64,000 nucleotides of DNA from Deltaproteobacteria bacterium (lineage in GTDB: Bacteria; Bdellovibrionota_B; Oligoflexia; Oligoflexales; Bog-1112). This document shows positions 53,714 to 62,232 of the stretch, piece by piece. Within the stretch, counting starts at the first letter, position 1. The number at the start of each line of letters is the position of its first letter. The translations under genes were made by a program, and so were the position numbers. The stretch covers positions 62,001-126,000 of the forward strand of contig JACKAG010000006.1 of assembly GCA_020635195.1 (NCBI GenBank). Direction: 5' to 3'. The notes under the pieces were generated by a model. That model was given only the letters and a program-made list of their open reading frames with translations. It did no database searches and was not told the origin of the DNA.

Positions 53714-54511
53714 CTATCCGCTTTCTGCCTTACAGCAATAAAATGTGTATGCCCGGTCCCATGTATCCGGATCATACACACTCTCAATCCTTGTCAGCAA
53801 AAAGCCTTCATTACACTGAAGACTGAAATCGCTACCTGCCCTGAAAGAGCTTTTCGTACAGAGCTTTGTCGGGCGAATCGCGGTCCCGGCAAGATCCCGC
53901 AACTGACAGCAGCGGGTTTTATAAAGCCTGTCCCGGAAAAACTGTTTCTCTCCACCTTCCTGAGCTCCATCGGTGCTTCGATATTTTTCTGAGATCATGC
54001 CATTCACAAACTGACTTTCCGCTTCACAGGCGGACTGGCCAGGTTTCTGATCCTCGTTATCCGCAGGTCCGGAATCCGTATCACAGCTGTGTTTAATCAG
54101 CAGCTGATCCTGTGGGTCCTCCAGAAAACTACAGGTAAATGTAAAGGTACGATCTGAACTATGCTGCCGTTTATCAACCCGACCATCAAAATCAACAAAA
54201 CGACTCGTGACCCCGGTCAGAAGAGAATAACCAGGACAGCTGAAATCGAAATTTGATTTTTCGAAATGATCCGGATCAACCACAAGCTTTGCAGTCTGAT
54301 CCTGTTTGTCGGTCGCCCGTTCAATGGCTGTATTCACGGATTTTGTTGTGTAATTTCCAAAGACTTTTCCATATTTGTCTGCGACGGAAACAGCCCATGC
54401 CTGCGCCACAGACAGCGGAAGAAGGCTTTCCACCAGAGCACAGATCAGAAAAAAAACAGCTGGCGCCCTGAATCCGGATCGTCCCATCATGACTTTCTCC
54501 ACTTTCGTCAT
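53714..54511 (-). CDS. exported dermatopontin-like protein
   Basis: 265 residues from ATG 54511 (GGAG seven bases upstream; the longer frame is unsupported). A signal peptide covers about the first 40 residues (APAVFFLICALVESLLPLSVAQAWA). Two units resemble dermatopontin/hemagglutinin repeats, CPGYSLLTGVTSRFVDFDG...SSDRTFTFTC and CNEGFLLTRIESVYDPDTWDRAYTFYCC, each ending in the DR-x-aromatic-x-F-x-C motif. About ten cysteines suggest disulfides. Dermatopontins are mostly animal matrix or lectin-like proteins, so a bacterial exported form beside a transglutaminase-type gene is notable. Confidence 0.7.
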   Translation of the reverse strand: MTKVEKVMMGRSGFRAPAVFFLICALVESLLPLSVAQAWAVSVADKYGKVFGNYTTKSVNTAIERATDKQDQTAKLVVDPDHFEKSNFDFSCPGYSLLTGVTSRFVDFDGRVDKRQHSSDRTFTFTCSFLEDPQDQLLIKHSCDTDSGPADNEDQKPGQSACEAESQFVNGMISEKYRSTDGAQEGGEKQFFRDRLYKTRCCQLRDLAGTAIRPTKLCTKSSFRAGSDFSLQCNEGFLLTRIESVYDPDTWDRAYTFYCCKAESG

Positions 54512-54658
54512 CTGCACTCTCCGTTTCGGAATAAAACCGTTCCAGCTTGATTCTCTCATCAGATAAGCCAGAAAATCCTGGCATATCCGCAAGATTGTGG
54601 CAGACTATCGGAGTTTTCCCGAGGCTCTTGCCAGCCCTTTTGTGAAGAGGTGTCAGAT

Positions 54659-55315
54659 ATGAAAACAGTCCTGCTTCTGTTAAATGGCTGCGGACACCAG
54701 GATGGTTCAGAAGTCCATGAGAGCGTATTTGCCATGGCAGCTCTTGAAAGTCGTTTTACTGACGTAATTGTGGCCTGCCCGGATGCTCCTCAGTCCTCTG
54801 TCATCAACCACCTGAGCTCTGAGGAGCTCACAGAAACGCGTAATATGCTGGTGGAGGCGGCAAGAATCGCCCGAGGCAGAATTCGCCCCCTGAAGTCCAT
54901 CCGCTCTGATGACTTCGATGCTCTTGTGATCCCAGGTGGTTTTGGCGTTGCAAAAAACTTCTGCAACTTTGCTCAGGCTGGCAGGCAGATGGAAGTCCGC
55001 TCTGACATCGCCTCCCTGATTCTGAATGCGGCGGATGCAGGCAAGCCTCTGGGAATGATCTGTATCGCTCCTGTTCTGGCCGGAAAGCTTCTGGGGGACA
55101 GAAAACCCCAGCTGACACTGGGTAAAGATCCCCAGATGGCTGCTATCATCGAGTCCTGGGGAGGCCGGCATATCCCCTGTCATACGACAGAAGCCATCAC
55201 AGACAGCACACAGCGCCTGGTCACAACGCCTGCATATATGGACGCAAAAGCCCGCATGAATGACGTGCGACTCGGTATTGAGCGCATGGCGGACAGCCTT
55301 ATAAATCTTACCTGA
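54659..55315 (+). CDS. elbB: ElbB, DJ-1/PfpI-like glyoxalase family protein
   Basis: Class I glutamine-amidotransferase-like (DJ-1 superfamily) protein of 218 residues. Family blocks are VLLLLNGCGHQDGSEVHES, GRIRPLKSIRSDDFDALVIPGGFGVAKNFCNFA and the nucleophile-elbow cysteine in PLGMICIAPVLAGKLLG. ElbB has weak glyoxalase activity in E. coli. ATG 54659 has GAGG eight bases upstream; GTG 54650 is less likely. Its stop codon directly abuts the stop of the convergent gene at 55316. Confidence 0.92.
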   Translation: MKTVLLLLNGCGHQDGSEVHESVFAMAALESRFTDVIVACPDAPQSSVINHLSSEELTETRNMLVEAARIARGRIRPLKSIRSDDFDALVIPGGFGVAKNFCNFAQAGRQMEVRSDIASLILNAADAGKPLGMICIAPVLAGKLLGDRKPQLTLGKDPQMAAIIESWGGRHIPCHTTEAITDSTQRLVTTPAYMDAKARMNDVRLGIERMADSLINLT

Positions 55316-55723
55316 TCAGTCTTCTTCCTGCTTAAGGGACGCAATCAGCTCTGCATGCATACTGATATTCAGAAGAAAAAATCTCCGGTCTTCCTCATCC
55401 CATGTATAAAGGGAGTAACCGATATCAAAAATTGTGCTGGCGTTATGCATATGAAGCATAAATTCAAGAGCACAGTCCTGCGGTAGTGTAAGCCGGTCTT
55501 CATAGTAAAAGCGAAGGAGATCGCTCAGAGTAGGTGGAGCAACAAGATCCTGAAAACACGGCCATTCCTTCAGAAGCTGCAAGAATGCCTCATCATCCTC
55601 TTCAGAAAAAACCCACTGCGAACCATTCGTCACAGCTGCAAGATGATCCTGACTATGATCGGAAAAGGGGATTTGTGTTTTATCAGAGCGTTTTTTGGCA
55701 GGAAAATTGACAAGTTCACCCAT
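55316..55723 (-). CDS. hypothetical acidic cytoplasmic protein
   Basis: Not recognised. 135 residues from ATG 55723 (GGGA eight bases upstream). No signal peptide or membrane segment. The N-terminus is polar (MGELVNFPAKKRSDKTQ); the rest is acidic and helical with aromatic residues (WVFSEEDDEAFLQLLKEWPCF, LSDLLRFYYEDRL, YTWDEEDRRFFLLNISMHAELI). It may be an adaptor or regulatory protein. Confidence 0.6.
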   Translation of the reverse strand: MGELVNFPAKKRSDKTQIPFSDHSQDHLAAVTNGSQWVFSEEDDEAFLQLLKEWPCFQDLVAPPTLSDLLRFYYEDRLTLPQDCALEFMLHMHNASTIFDIGYSLYTWDEEDRRFFLLNISMHAELIASLKQEED

Positions 55724-56299
55724 TCTGTATATCCCGATGGCTGATGCTATCTGAAGCACTGACGCTCCGGACTGAGTGTCAGGCTATGGAGCTGGTGTAC
55801 CAAACAGACTCTGAACCCTCCCTTATTTGATAGCAGTAAGCGTCATATTTTGAAACCTTTTTGTTTGTATCCCGATCTGCCATCTTCCTGGATGGCCCCG
55901 GATCAGACGGATGACAGCAGACTCTGCTCCGGCATGCTGATAACGCGAATTGCGAGCATATTTTTGTATAGGATGATCATCCATAACCATTCGTGTGTAC
56001 TCCAGTGACCTGAAAAAAAGGCGTGCAGAAACAAAACCAAAGAAATGAATGAACTCATTCACTTCCTGAACCCGTTAAGCTATAGCGCCATAGAAACCGC
56101 ATTCGGATGGCTGGATGCAAAAACAGCTATGACGAAGGAAAACAAAAGCAGATCGAAGCAAAGTCGACTACGGTATATTTTTGCTGCCTCTTGTCGCAGA
56201 GCAGGGCCAGACTGTGTGTCTCACCATCTAAAAGATGGTCTGATACTGACGTTATCAGCCTGATTAAGATCATTCTGCCAGCAATCTTTGACAAGAGTT
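55724..56299. other. region without a secure gene
   Basis: About 570 bases between the acidic protein and the ankyrin gene hold only short frames. On the minus strand a 79-residue frame (55823-56062) has an AGGA five bases before its ATG but no recognisable content. On the plus strand a 72-residue frame starts at 56045. The two starts face each other across a near-palindrome around 56040-56065. The stretch could hold a small gene or decayed sequence; I cannot decide. Confidence 0.35.
55823..56062 (-). CDS. possible small hypothetical protein
   Basis: A 79-residue frame supported only by an AGGAAG ribosome-site-like sequence before ATG 56062. It is basic, without signal peptide or repeats, and no family is recognised. 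It could be a relic of a longer gene. Confidence 0.28.
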   Translation of the reverse strand: MNEFIHFFGFVSARLFFRSLEYTRMVMDDHPIQKYARNSRYQHAGAESAVIRLIRGHPGRWQIGIQTKRFQNMTLTAIK

Positions 56300-58411
56300 T
56301 TATGGCATCAAGGAGTTCATGTTTCTCTGCCATATCAGGTGGCATTCTGCCATAGTTAACTCCTGGGGAGCAGGAAGCATCGGAGCGAGGACATCTGTAT
56401 CTGCTGATAAGGATTCATCGAACCTGAATTCAGGGGGAAGAACCGGAAGTTTCGGAGCTGCGGGAGCTGCAGGAACAGGTGATTCTGCTGAGGATGAAGC
56501 CTGAGCGGTGTAAGCTTCAGATTTTTGTTTCATACACTCTTCCAGATATCCTGCGCTATCCCGACATCCCATGGCCTGTGCCCACAAGAGGGCTGTTTTG
56601 CCATCATTGGCAATCTTATTAACGTCCACCTTACCTGTTTGCACGAGAAATTTAATGACCTCTGAATGCCCCCAAAATGCAGCCATCATGAGGGGACTGT
56701 AACCATCCCTATCTACCGTATCAACAGCCGCTCCCCGCTCAACAAGAAATTTTACGATATTTAAGGCACCAAAGCTCGCTGCTATCAGGAGGGGAGTCGC
56801 CCCACTGTGATCAGGCTGATCAACAACCGCTCCCTGCTCAACGAGAAATTTTACGATATTTGAGTGCCCAAAGTGTACGGCTATCAGGAGGGGGGTCATC
56901 CCATCAGAGCCAGCCTCATTAACCTCTGCTTCGCACTCCATGACGAGGGATGTTACGGTATCCAGACACCCATTTTTTGCTGCTTCTATGAGCGGTGTCA
57001 TAAACTCATCGTTGATCTGATGATCATCCGATCGGCACTCCTGGACATGATCCCAGCGGATCTGCATCTTTTCCGGACCAGAGCTTGCTGCGTCATGATC
57101 GTCAGCCTTATGAGCATCACCCCGAGAATATTGAGAAAGAAAGTCGAAGACCTCCAGATGCTTATTTTTATTTAAAAAATCAAGGGGACTCCGGCCATCC
57201 TTATCAGTCTGATTAAGCTCCGCCCCAGCAGCAACGAGAACTTTTACGGCATCTAAATCCCCAATTGCCGCTGCCCAATGGAGGGAGGTCCGACCATCCT
57301 TATCAGCCTGATTAACCTCCGCCCCAGCCATACTAAGAATTTTCATAGCCATTAAGTTCTCATTGGCCGTTGCCATATGAAGGGGACTCCGGTCATCCTT
57401 ATCAGCCTGATTAATCTCCGCCCCAGCAGCAACGAGAACTTCTATAGCTGCTAAGTTCCCATTAGCAGCTGCTATATGAAGGGGAGTCCGACCATCCTTA
57501 TCAGCCTGATGAACACCCTCACCGGCAGCAACGAAAGCTTCTACGGCGGCTAAGTTCCCATTAGCCGCTACCTGATGGAGACGTGTCCTTCCAGCGCAGC
57601 CAGCCTCACGAGCATCCTGAACCATACCTGTAAAATCTCTGCGCTTCTTAACAGGTTCGGGATGAAACGTTAACTCCCGGAGAGCCGCAAGCACAGAAGC
57701 AAGGCTATCTGTTTCTGGAGATGAGGATAAACCAGATCTGAACTCAGGGGGCAGAACAGGCGACACAGGAACAGTTGATTCTTTTGAAGATTCTCCTGAA
57801 GAAGGAGAATGTGTTGTTTTAGCGTCATAGACAACCTTATGCACATCCTCACCGGCAGCGACAAGAGATGTTACGACATCTGCATGGCTGTCAGACCTGT
57901 TTTCTGCACAATGCAGAGCTACGGAATCTGATCTGTCAGCCACATCAAGACCTGCACCCTGATCAACAAGAAACTGAATAACATCGGAGCGCTCAAAACA
58001 GATGGCTAAACCAAGAGGAGTCATTCCATTAACGTCAGCCTTATTAACATTCGCCCCATTTTCAACAAGAGATATAACAGCAGCCAGGTCTCCCAGCATC
58101 ACAGCCCGATGAAGAGGCGTCCGGCCATATTGGTCAACAAGATCCTCCTTGCTCCTCTTTACAACCGAGTCCTGTACAGTGCTTGACTCGTTCTCAAAAC
58201 TCGGGCCACAGCCCCTCCAGCGCCCTGATCTCCCCTCAGCTCCTCGCTTATAGCTGGGTTTCCATGGCCGTTTGCCAGACTGCTCACCCTGCCTGCCTCC
58301 AGAGAAAGATTCCAGCAGATCTTCCCAGGATGATTCAGAAAACGTTTGATCAGCCCCAAAAACCAGACTGCCTGAGAAAGCCAGAACTAAAAAACTTAAC
58401 AATTTCTTCAT
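56300..58411 (-). CDS. large exported ankyrin-repeat protein with duplicated Pro-rich tail motif
   Basis: 703 residues from ATG 58411 (AGG eight bases upstream). Signal peptide MKKLLSFLVLAFSGSLVFG, a basic linker, then three ankyrin blocks: about residues 90-195, 265-410 and 450-610. Between blocks one and two, and again at the C-terminus, a Ser/Pro segment carries VLPPEFR followed by S-x4-TD-x-LA-x-L. The middle block's repeats are nearly identical to each other (NGNLAAVE.FVAAGEGVHQADKDGRTPLH). With a signal peptide and no anchor it is probably periplasmic or released. A protein-binding role is inferred. Confidence 0.83.
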   Translation of the reverse strand: MKKLLSFLVLAFSGSLVFGADQTFSESSWEDLLESFSGGRQGEQSGKRPWKPSYKRGAEGRSGRWRGCGPSFENESSTVQDSVVKRSKEDLVDQYGRTPLHRAVMLGDLAAVISLVENGANVNKADVNGMTPLGLAICFERSDVIQFLVDQGAGLDVADRSDSVALHCAENRSDSHADVVTSLVAAGEDVHKVVYDAKTTHSPSSGESSKESTVPVSPVLPPEFRSGLSSSPETDSLASVLAALRELTFHPEPVKKRRDFTGMVQDAREAGCAGRTRLHQVAANGNLAAVEAFVAAGEGVHQADKDGRTPLHIAAANGNLAAIEVLVAAGAEINQADKDDRSPLHMATANENLMAMKILSMAGAEVNQADKDGRTSLHWAAAIGDLDAVKVLVAAGAELNQTDKDGRSPLDFLNKNKHLEVFDFLSQYSRGDAHKADDHDAASSGPEKMQIRWDHVQECRSDDHQINDEFMTPLIEAAKNGCLDTVTSLVMECEAEVNEAGSDGMTPLLIAVHFGHSNIVKFLVEQGAVVDQPDHSGATPLLIAASFGALNIVKFLVERGAAVDTVDRDGYSPLMMAAFWGHSEVIKFLVQTGKVDVNKIANDGKTALLWAQAMGCRDSAGYLEECMKQKSEAYTAQASSSAESPVPAAPAAPKLPVLPPEFRFDESLSADTDVLAPMLPAPQELTMAECHLIWQRNMNSLMP
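56339..57783 (-). repeat. two dispersed copies of a Ser/Pro-rich coding segment in the ankyrin gene
   Basis: Bases about 56339-56484 and 57659-57783 are diverged copies; on the plus strand both contain GTTAACTCC, a CTGT.TCTG core and TCAGGGGG.AGAAC. They encode VLPPEFRSGLSSSPETDSLA and VLPPEFRFDESLSADTDVLA. Everything between them (two ankyrin blocks) could be one arm of an ancient internal duplication. Confidence 0.65.
57193..57579 (-). repeat. about four near-identical 99-bp ankyrin-coding repeats
   Basis: Four units of 99 bases share CCATCCTTATCAG(C/T)CTGAT on the plus strand at the same phase, with long identical runs between copies (for example GCCCCAGCAGCAACGAGAAC in two). DNA-level identity beyond what protein conservation needs indicates recent unit expansion or gene conversion. 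Confidence 0.75.
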
Positions 58412-58635
58412 GTGGAGAGCCTTTTGTCTGAAAATATCTACTGTATTTTTCTGAAACAGATGCAGGACCTGCAAGAGCCGCCTTAAAACCGCAAGATTCA
58501 TATAAAAAAGATAAGAAGATGTCTACTGATTTTAAAAAATGAGCTGTGATTTGAAGGACACTATCGGGTGCTTTATCAGGATTGCCTGTATCGGACTCCC
58601 CAAAATTCAGACTTCTTAATTTACTGCATCAGATC

Positions 58636-60204
58636 TTATCTGGATGATTTGCTGAGGACAGAAATAACTTTACCTAAAAAATCCTGGCTTTCTGATGCCG
58701 TAATCCGACCTCTCTCGATCGCAGTACGAATATTATCAGGATTGGGTCGCTGGACAGCAGCCTGCACGGATTCCAGACTCCGGCTAACATGTCTCACAGG
58801 ACTACGGTCGTATATAGCAAGAAGCTCTTTTCTGAGATTGTTAATTTCCCCAATCGAAACATTCTTTCCACTGACTCCCTCCAGGACTCCATCAAGAAGC
58901 CCTCTTTTAAAGGAAGCCTCCATAGCAATCTTCAGATCTTCTGCAAAATACTTGAGTTTTAACTCATAAATTTCATTGTTTTTCACCATCTTCTGCGTTG
59001 TCTCACGAATCGCTTTTGCATCTTCTGCTATTCTCCGGAGCGTATGATATGTAAGACGCGGATCAGAGGAAAAAGATCCGGATTTAATTTTATTGAGAAT
59101 CAACTTGAAATCATTCGATTTATCACCGAGATATCTGTCAATATCTTCGGCAAATGCAGGAAAATTTAGGCGCATATCATCGTAAGACGGAATACGCAAA
59201 TCATCAGGCAGAATCTCACCTAAACTACCTGAACTACCTGAACTACCTGAACTACCTGAACTACCTGAACTACCTGAACTACCTGAACTACCTGAACTAC
59301 CTGAACTAAAAGAAGCATCAATCCCACTGGAAAAATTCTGAATATTTTCCTTAACTTTTTTCCACAACTCAGAAACCTTGGGAAGAGCTTCTGAATCAAG
59401 GGCTCCACTGACGCCAGTGGTGATACGATCGCTCACAGATGATAAAGATGAAATATCAGGAGCATAGGAAAAAACATCAGAAGGACGAAAAGACTGCAAA
59501 CGATCTGCAAGAAATACCCGAACTTCATCCGAAGAAAGAACATTTTTTGCCTGTTCACCAAAATTTTTTCCGCTCAATCGTGCTCCAGTATAAGCCTTTT
59601 CCTGTAACCAGGCTGTGAGCTGATCTGCCTTCTTCTGAACTCTATCTGCCAGATCCGTCTGCTTTTTCAGTAAAGCATCTTCTTTTTTGCGTATATCATA
59701 AAGTAGATTTCCATACCATTTCCCCATATCCACAGGCTGCGATTCCAGAGCAAAGAGTTCCGTCTGGTTCAGCACCATCAGAGCAGATCCACCACCTTTT
59801 TTGCGGCTGCTTTTGATCATTTCCATCGCATTCTTTACAAAAGATTTCATCTTTTCCGCTATATTTGAAGAAGATCTGATCTGGTCCATATCAATGATCT
59901 CAACGACATACCTCTTCTGATCAAAAGATCTGCCTTTATCCAGGCTAACCCTGCTTTGCTGAGCATCTTTCACAGCAATGATCATCGAACGTTTCTGTAC
60001 TTTATTGTTAAACTCCTGGTCATAAACCGGGATAGTGATCTGATAGACTGTATCTTTTTTCATATCAGATAATTCAAACCCGGGACTTTCCGTAAGTCCG
60101 GAAGGCTCATATTGTTGCAATTGCCTCCGTTTTGGCGCACAAGAAATACAGATAAAAACAACAAGAAATAAAAAGTGACAGATCCTGTCTGTAAAAGACT
60201 GCAT
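58636..60204 (-). CDS. large lipoprotein with Ser-Ser-Gly repeat linker
   Basis: Not recognised. 522 residues. The signal peptide ends FICISC, a degenerate lipobox, with APKRR after the cysteine. The first part (about 45-150) looks beta-rich and includes YQITIPVYDQEF and KRYVVEIIDM; then long helical, coiled-coil-prone stretches. Near residues 300-327 lie nine copies of Ser-Ser-Gly, a flexible linker, before a helical C-terminal region. Upstream sequence and first codons are duplicated at 61.97-62.23 kb. Confidence 0.68.
   Translation of the reverse strand: MQSFTDRICHFLFLVVFICISCAPKRRQLQQYEPSGLTESPGFELSDMKKDTVYQITIPVYDQEFNNKVQKRSMIIAVKDAQQSRVSLDKGRSFDQKRYVVEIIDMDQIRSSSNIAEKMKSFVKNAMEMIKSSRKKGGGSALMVLNQTELFALESQPVDMGKWYGNLLYDIRKKEDALLKKQTDLADRVQKKADQLTAWLQEKAYTGARLSGKNFGEQAKNVLSSDEVRVFLADRLQSFRPSDVFSYAPDISSLSSVSDRITTGVSGALDSEALPKVSELWKKVKENIQNFSSGIDASFSSGSSGSSGSSGSSGSSGSSGSSGSSGSLGEILPDDLRIPSYDDMRLNFPAFAEDIDRYLGDKSNDFKLILNKIKSGSFSSDPRLTYHTLRRIAEDAKAIRETTQKMVKNNEIYELKLKYFAEDLKIAMEASFKRGLLDGVLEGVSGKNVSIGEINNLRKELLAIYDRSPVRHVSRSLESVQAAVQRPNPDNIRTAIERGRITASESQDFLGKVISVLSKSSR
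59224..59304 (-). repeat. nine perfect copies of a 9-bp repeat encoding Ser-Ser-Gly
   Basis: ACTACCTGA on the plus strand is repeated nine times without error. The unit is a multiple of three, so slippage would change linker length without frameshift. Confidence 0.95.
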
Positions 60205-60375
60205 GGAAGTCCCTGAACATTTGAAATCATATTATAATGTAAGAAACGGCATCACATTCTTTTTATCTCATGGCTTATCGACACTAAAGATAAGAAATAA
60301 AATATCGAAAAAAAATGGCGCAGAATGACAGCTTTTTCAGATATTTTTTCTTCCAGAGATACATGCAGTTTTTAC
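60165..60375. repeat. repeat copy A: promoter and start region of the SSG lipoprotein gene
   Basis: This block covers the first codons of the lipoprotein (to 60204) and about 170 bases upstream. It aligns along its length with 62010-62232: shared strings include ACTAAAGATAAGA, ATTATAAT, GGC.TCATCACAT (with a one-base difference) and GATGTATTTTTTC/GATATTTTTTC. The rest of the gap to 60512 shows no gene. Confidence 0.75.
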
Positions 60376-60512
60376 ACGATTCGAAAGTGGTCCAATCAAA
60401 GCATATTCGAAGTTATCAATGATTTATTGAGGAAATCAATACGAATACTGGTCAAAAAAAAGAATAAGCCTTGACAGAATTCACATTGTTTTTCTGGATT
60501 ACTATCGTTTAA
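60205..60512. promoter_or_regulatory. gene-free upstream region of the SSG lipoprotein gene
   Basis: About 308 bases, AT-rich. A palindromic ATTATAAT (60231-60238) provides a TATAAT box on either strand about 30 bases before the lipoprotein start; no matching TTGACA-like -35 is seen at 16-18 bases. The half next to 60513 contains nothing recognisable and no clear terminator for the 60513 gene. Confidence 0.4.
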
Positions 60513-61895
60513 TTATTTCTTTTTTGTCGCTTTACTCACTTGGTTTTTGCCTGTTGCAGGATTCTTGCTCGCTGGGTAAAGGGCCTGATGATAAATCAGA
60601 TCTGTATTTTTTCGAAGGTCTTTATCCTTTTTTTGCAGACGGGAGCTCTCTTCATTTTTTTTCTTTATATCAACTATATATCTCTTGTACATGGTGTCAA
60701 GAGCACTGAACTCTGATTTTAATTCTTTTTTCATAGTTTTATTCTTCATTTGATTTAATTGAGCATTTACTTCTGTTGCTTTTCCACCTCTTACAGATTG
60801 CTTGTATAGTTCAGCGGTTCTTTTCTTTATATCACGATAACGATCTGTTAAATCTTTTCTATCAGACTTTAGCTTCGCCTCATCTTTGAGAAATTGTTGT
60901 CTTTCTTTTGTGAGTAGATCCAATTCACGCTCAATCCCTTGTATCTTTTCTTTTGTCAGAAAATTTTCCGTTTTTGTCGTTATGTTCTTGTCTGATCTGG
61001 TTTTTCCGGAGGGCTGCTCATCTGTTTTTTTCAAATTTTTCAAATGTTCATCAATTGTTTTCATTTTAGACAATAAACCATCAGGCTCTGCATTCTGACG
61101 CCGAGCTGCTGCAAGCATTATCCCATTCTCCACAGCAAGTGCCTGTACCGTAACATCCTGATCTCCCATTTTTGTGGACACAGCTGAGGTCGTTCCTGTT
61201 TCCTCCAGTTCTGCACGCTGAATCTCAGGAATCAGATCACGCCCCGCGGAGCTATCCGCGGGGACGCTGACCACTACCATGGCTTCATCCGGAGAAAACT
61301 TAACCTCGTCCTGGGTTTTTACAACTTCCGTAACCCCTGCCTCTGTAACAACTTCATTATTCCCATCAGAAGATGGCTCCATTACGACTTCTTTTTCTGC
61401 TTGATTCGCATTGACACCTGTTTCGGCATCTCCGGATTTGGCAGCAGAAGTCCCGGCAGTATCTTCAGCTGCTGTCCTTGTCTTACTAAAATCCGCATCT
61501 GAAGAAGGCAAATCATCACTACTGCGGGGCTTTACCGGAGCAATATCTGCCGATCCTTTGGAATTAGTTCCCAGCCACTTATATGCTCCGACCCCTAAAC
61601 CAAATACGGCTGCTGCTCCCAGCGTCCCGATTATCATATAGTTCAGATCATCTTCCGAAAGTTCAAGCCCATCTGGCCGATCATCAATAAAATAAAACGT
61701 TTTCACTTCACTTAAATCATAGCCATATGGTAAAAAAACATCATCAGGATCTGCTGCAGAGGGTATTTCTTCGCTCTTATCAGCCACATCCATCCGGTCT
61801 GCGCTTCTCTTGTGTTTGCAGGATGTATTCCAGAAGATAAGCACAACTGAAAGCAAGATCGAAACGATACCTCTGAATTGTCTGATGAAGGCCAT
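60513..61895 (-). CDS. coiled-coil lipoprotein with central hydrophobic segment
   Basis: Not recognised. 460 residues. The signal peptide ends LIFWNTSC, a degenerate lipobox. Near residues 85-108 a Gly/Ala-rich hydrophobic stretch (YMIIGTLGAAAVFGLGVGAYKWLG) could cross a membrane. A Ser/Ala/Thr/Glu-rich low-complexity part follows (110-240), then a Lys/Glu-rich coiled coil to the end (for example IQGIERELDLLTKERQQFLKDEAKLKSDRKDL), with a very basic C-terminus. It lies between the SSG lipoprotein gene and the relic of that gene's paralogue. Confidence 0.65.
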   Translation of the reverse strand: MAFIRQFRGIVSILLSVVLIFWNTSCKHKRSADRMDVADKSEEIPSAADPDDVFLPYGYDLSEVKTFYFIDDRPDGLELSEDDLNYMIIGTLGAAAVFGLGVGAYKWLGTNSKGSADIAPVKPRSSDDLPSSDADFSKTRTAAEDTAGTSAAKSGDAETGVNANQAEKEVVMEPSSDGNNEVVTEAGVTEVVKTQDEVKFSPDEAMVVVSVPADSSAGRDLIPEIQRAELEETGTTSAVSTKMGDQDVTVQALAVENGIMLAAARRQNAEPDGLLSKMKTIDEHLKNLKKTDEQPSGKTRSDKNITTKTENFLTKEKIQGIERELDLLTKERQQFLKDEAKLKSDRKDLTDRYRDIKKRTAELYKQSVRGGKATEVNAQLNQMKNKTMKKELKSEFSALDTMYKRYIVDIKKKNEESSRLQKKDKDLRKNTDLIYHQALYPASKNPATGKNQVSKATKKK

Positions 61896-61966
61896 GTGAA
61901 ATCCTCAAATATTCTGGCAGGAAAATCAATACAATAAATTTCTATCTGCAATATTTCTGAAAAACG

Positions 61967-62050
61967 TTATTTTTCATATTTTATTGTATCAGACCTTATC
62001 CAGACGACAGGAAGCAAAAAGTAACCGGTCCTATCCGTCAAAATCTGCAT
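61967..62050 (-). pseudogene. collapsed paralogue of the SSG lipoprotein gene (5' and 3' ends fused)
   Basis: Minus-strand ATG 62050 begins MQILTDRTGYFLLPVVW, matching MQSFTDRICHFLFLVVF of the intact gene, then stops after 27 codons. The following bases (about 61965-62010) match the end of the intact gene and its 3' flank: reading minus, TCGTCTGGATAAGGTCTGAT versus TCATCCAGATAAGATCTGAT, where TAA is the intact gene's stop. The interior of about 1.5 kb is missing. In the 23-base stretch I compared at the 3' end, all six differences are transitions. Confidence 0.7.
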
Positions 62051-62232
62051 AAAAGACGCTGAATAATTGAAACTGTATTGTATTATAATATGAAAGGCTT
62101 CATCACATCTTTCTTTTTTTTATCTTATATCTTATCCGTACTAAAGATAAGACATAAGATATCATAAAATAGTGATGCAAAATGACAGGTCTGTCAGATG
62201 TATTTTTTCCGGAAACATATGCATTTTTTATG
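62010..62232. repeat. repeat copy B: diverged duplicate of the lipoprotein upstream region
   Basis: Aligns with 60165-60375, from AAAAAGT.A..GTCCT in the coding start, through TATTATAATAT and CATCACATCT, to ACTAAAGATAAGACATAAGATATC and CATATGCATTTTTTA. A 35-base sub-block I compared by eye has nine mismatches. It lies just upstream of the divergent exported-protein gene at 62300. Confidence 0.72.

Noticed and set aside
57193..57579. Regular 99-bp repeats as a mobile or CRISPR-type array
   Set aside because: The period equals 33 codons, the length of an ankyrin repeat, and the frame stays open.
59221..59309. Possible CRISPR-like array
   Set aside because: The nine 9-bp units are perfect, contiguous, lack spacers and lie in frame inside a gene.
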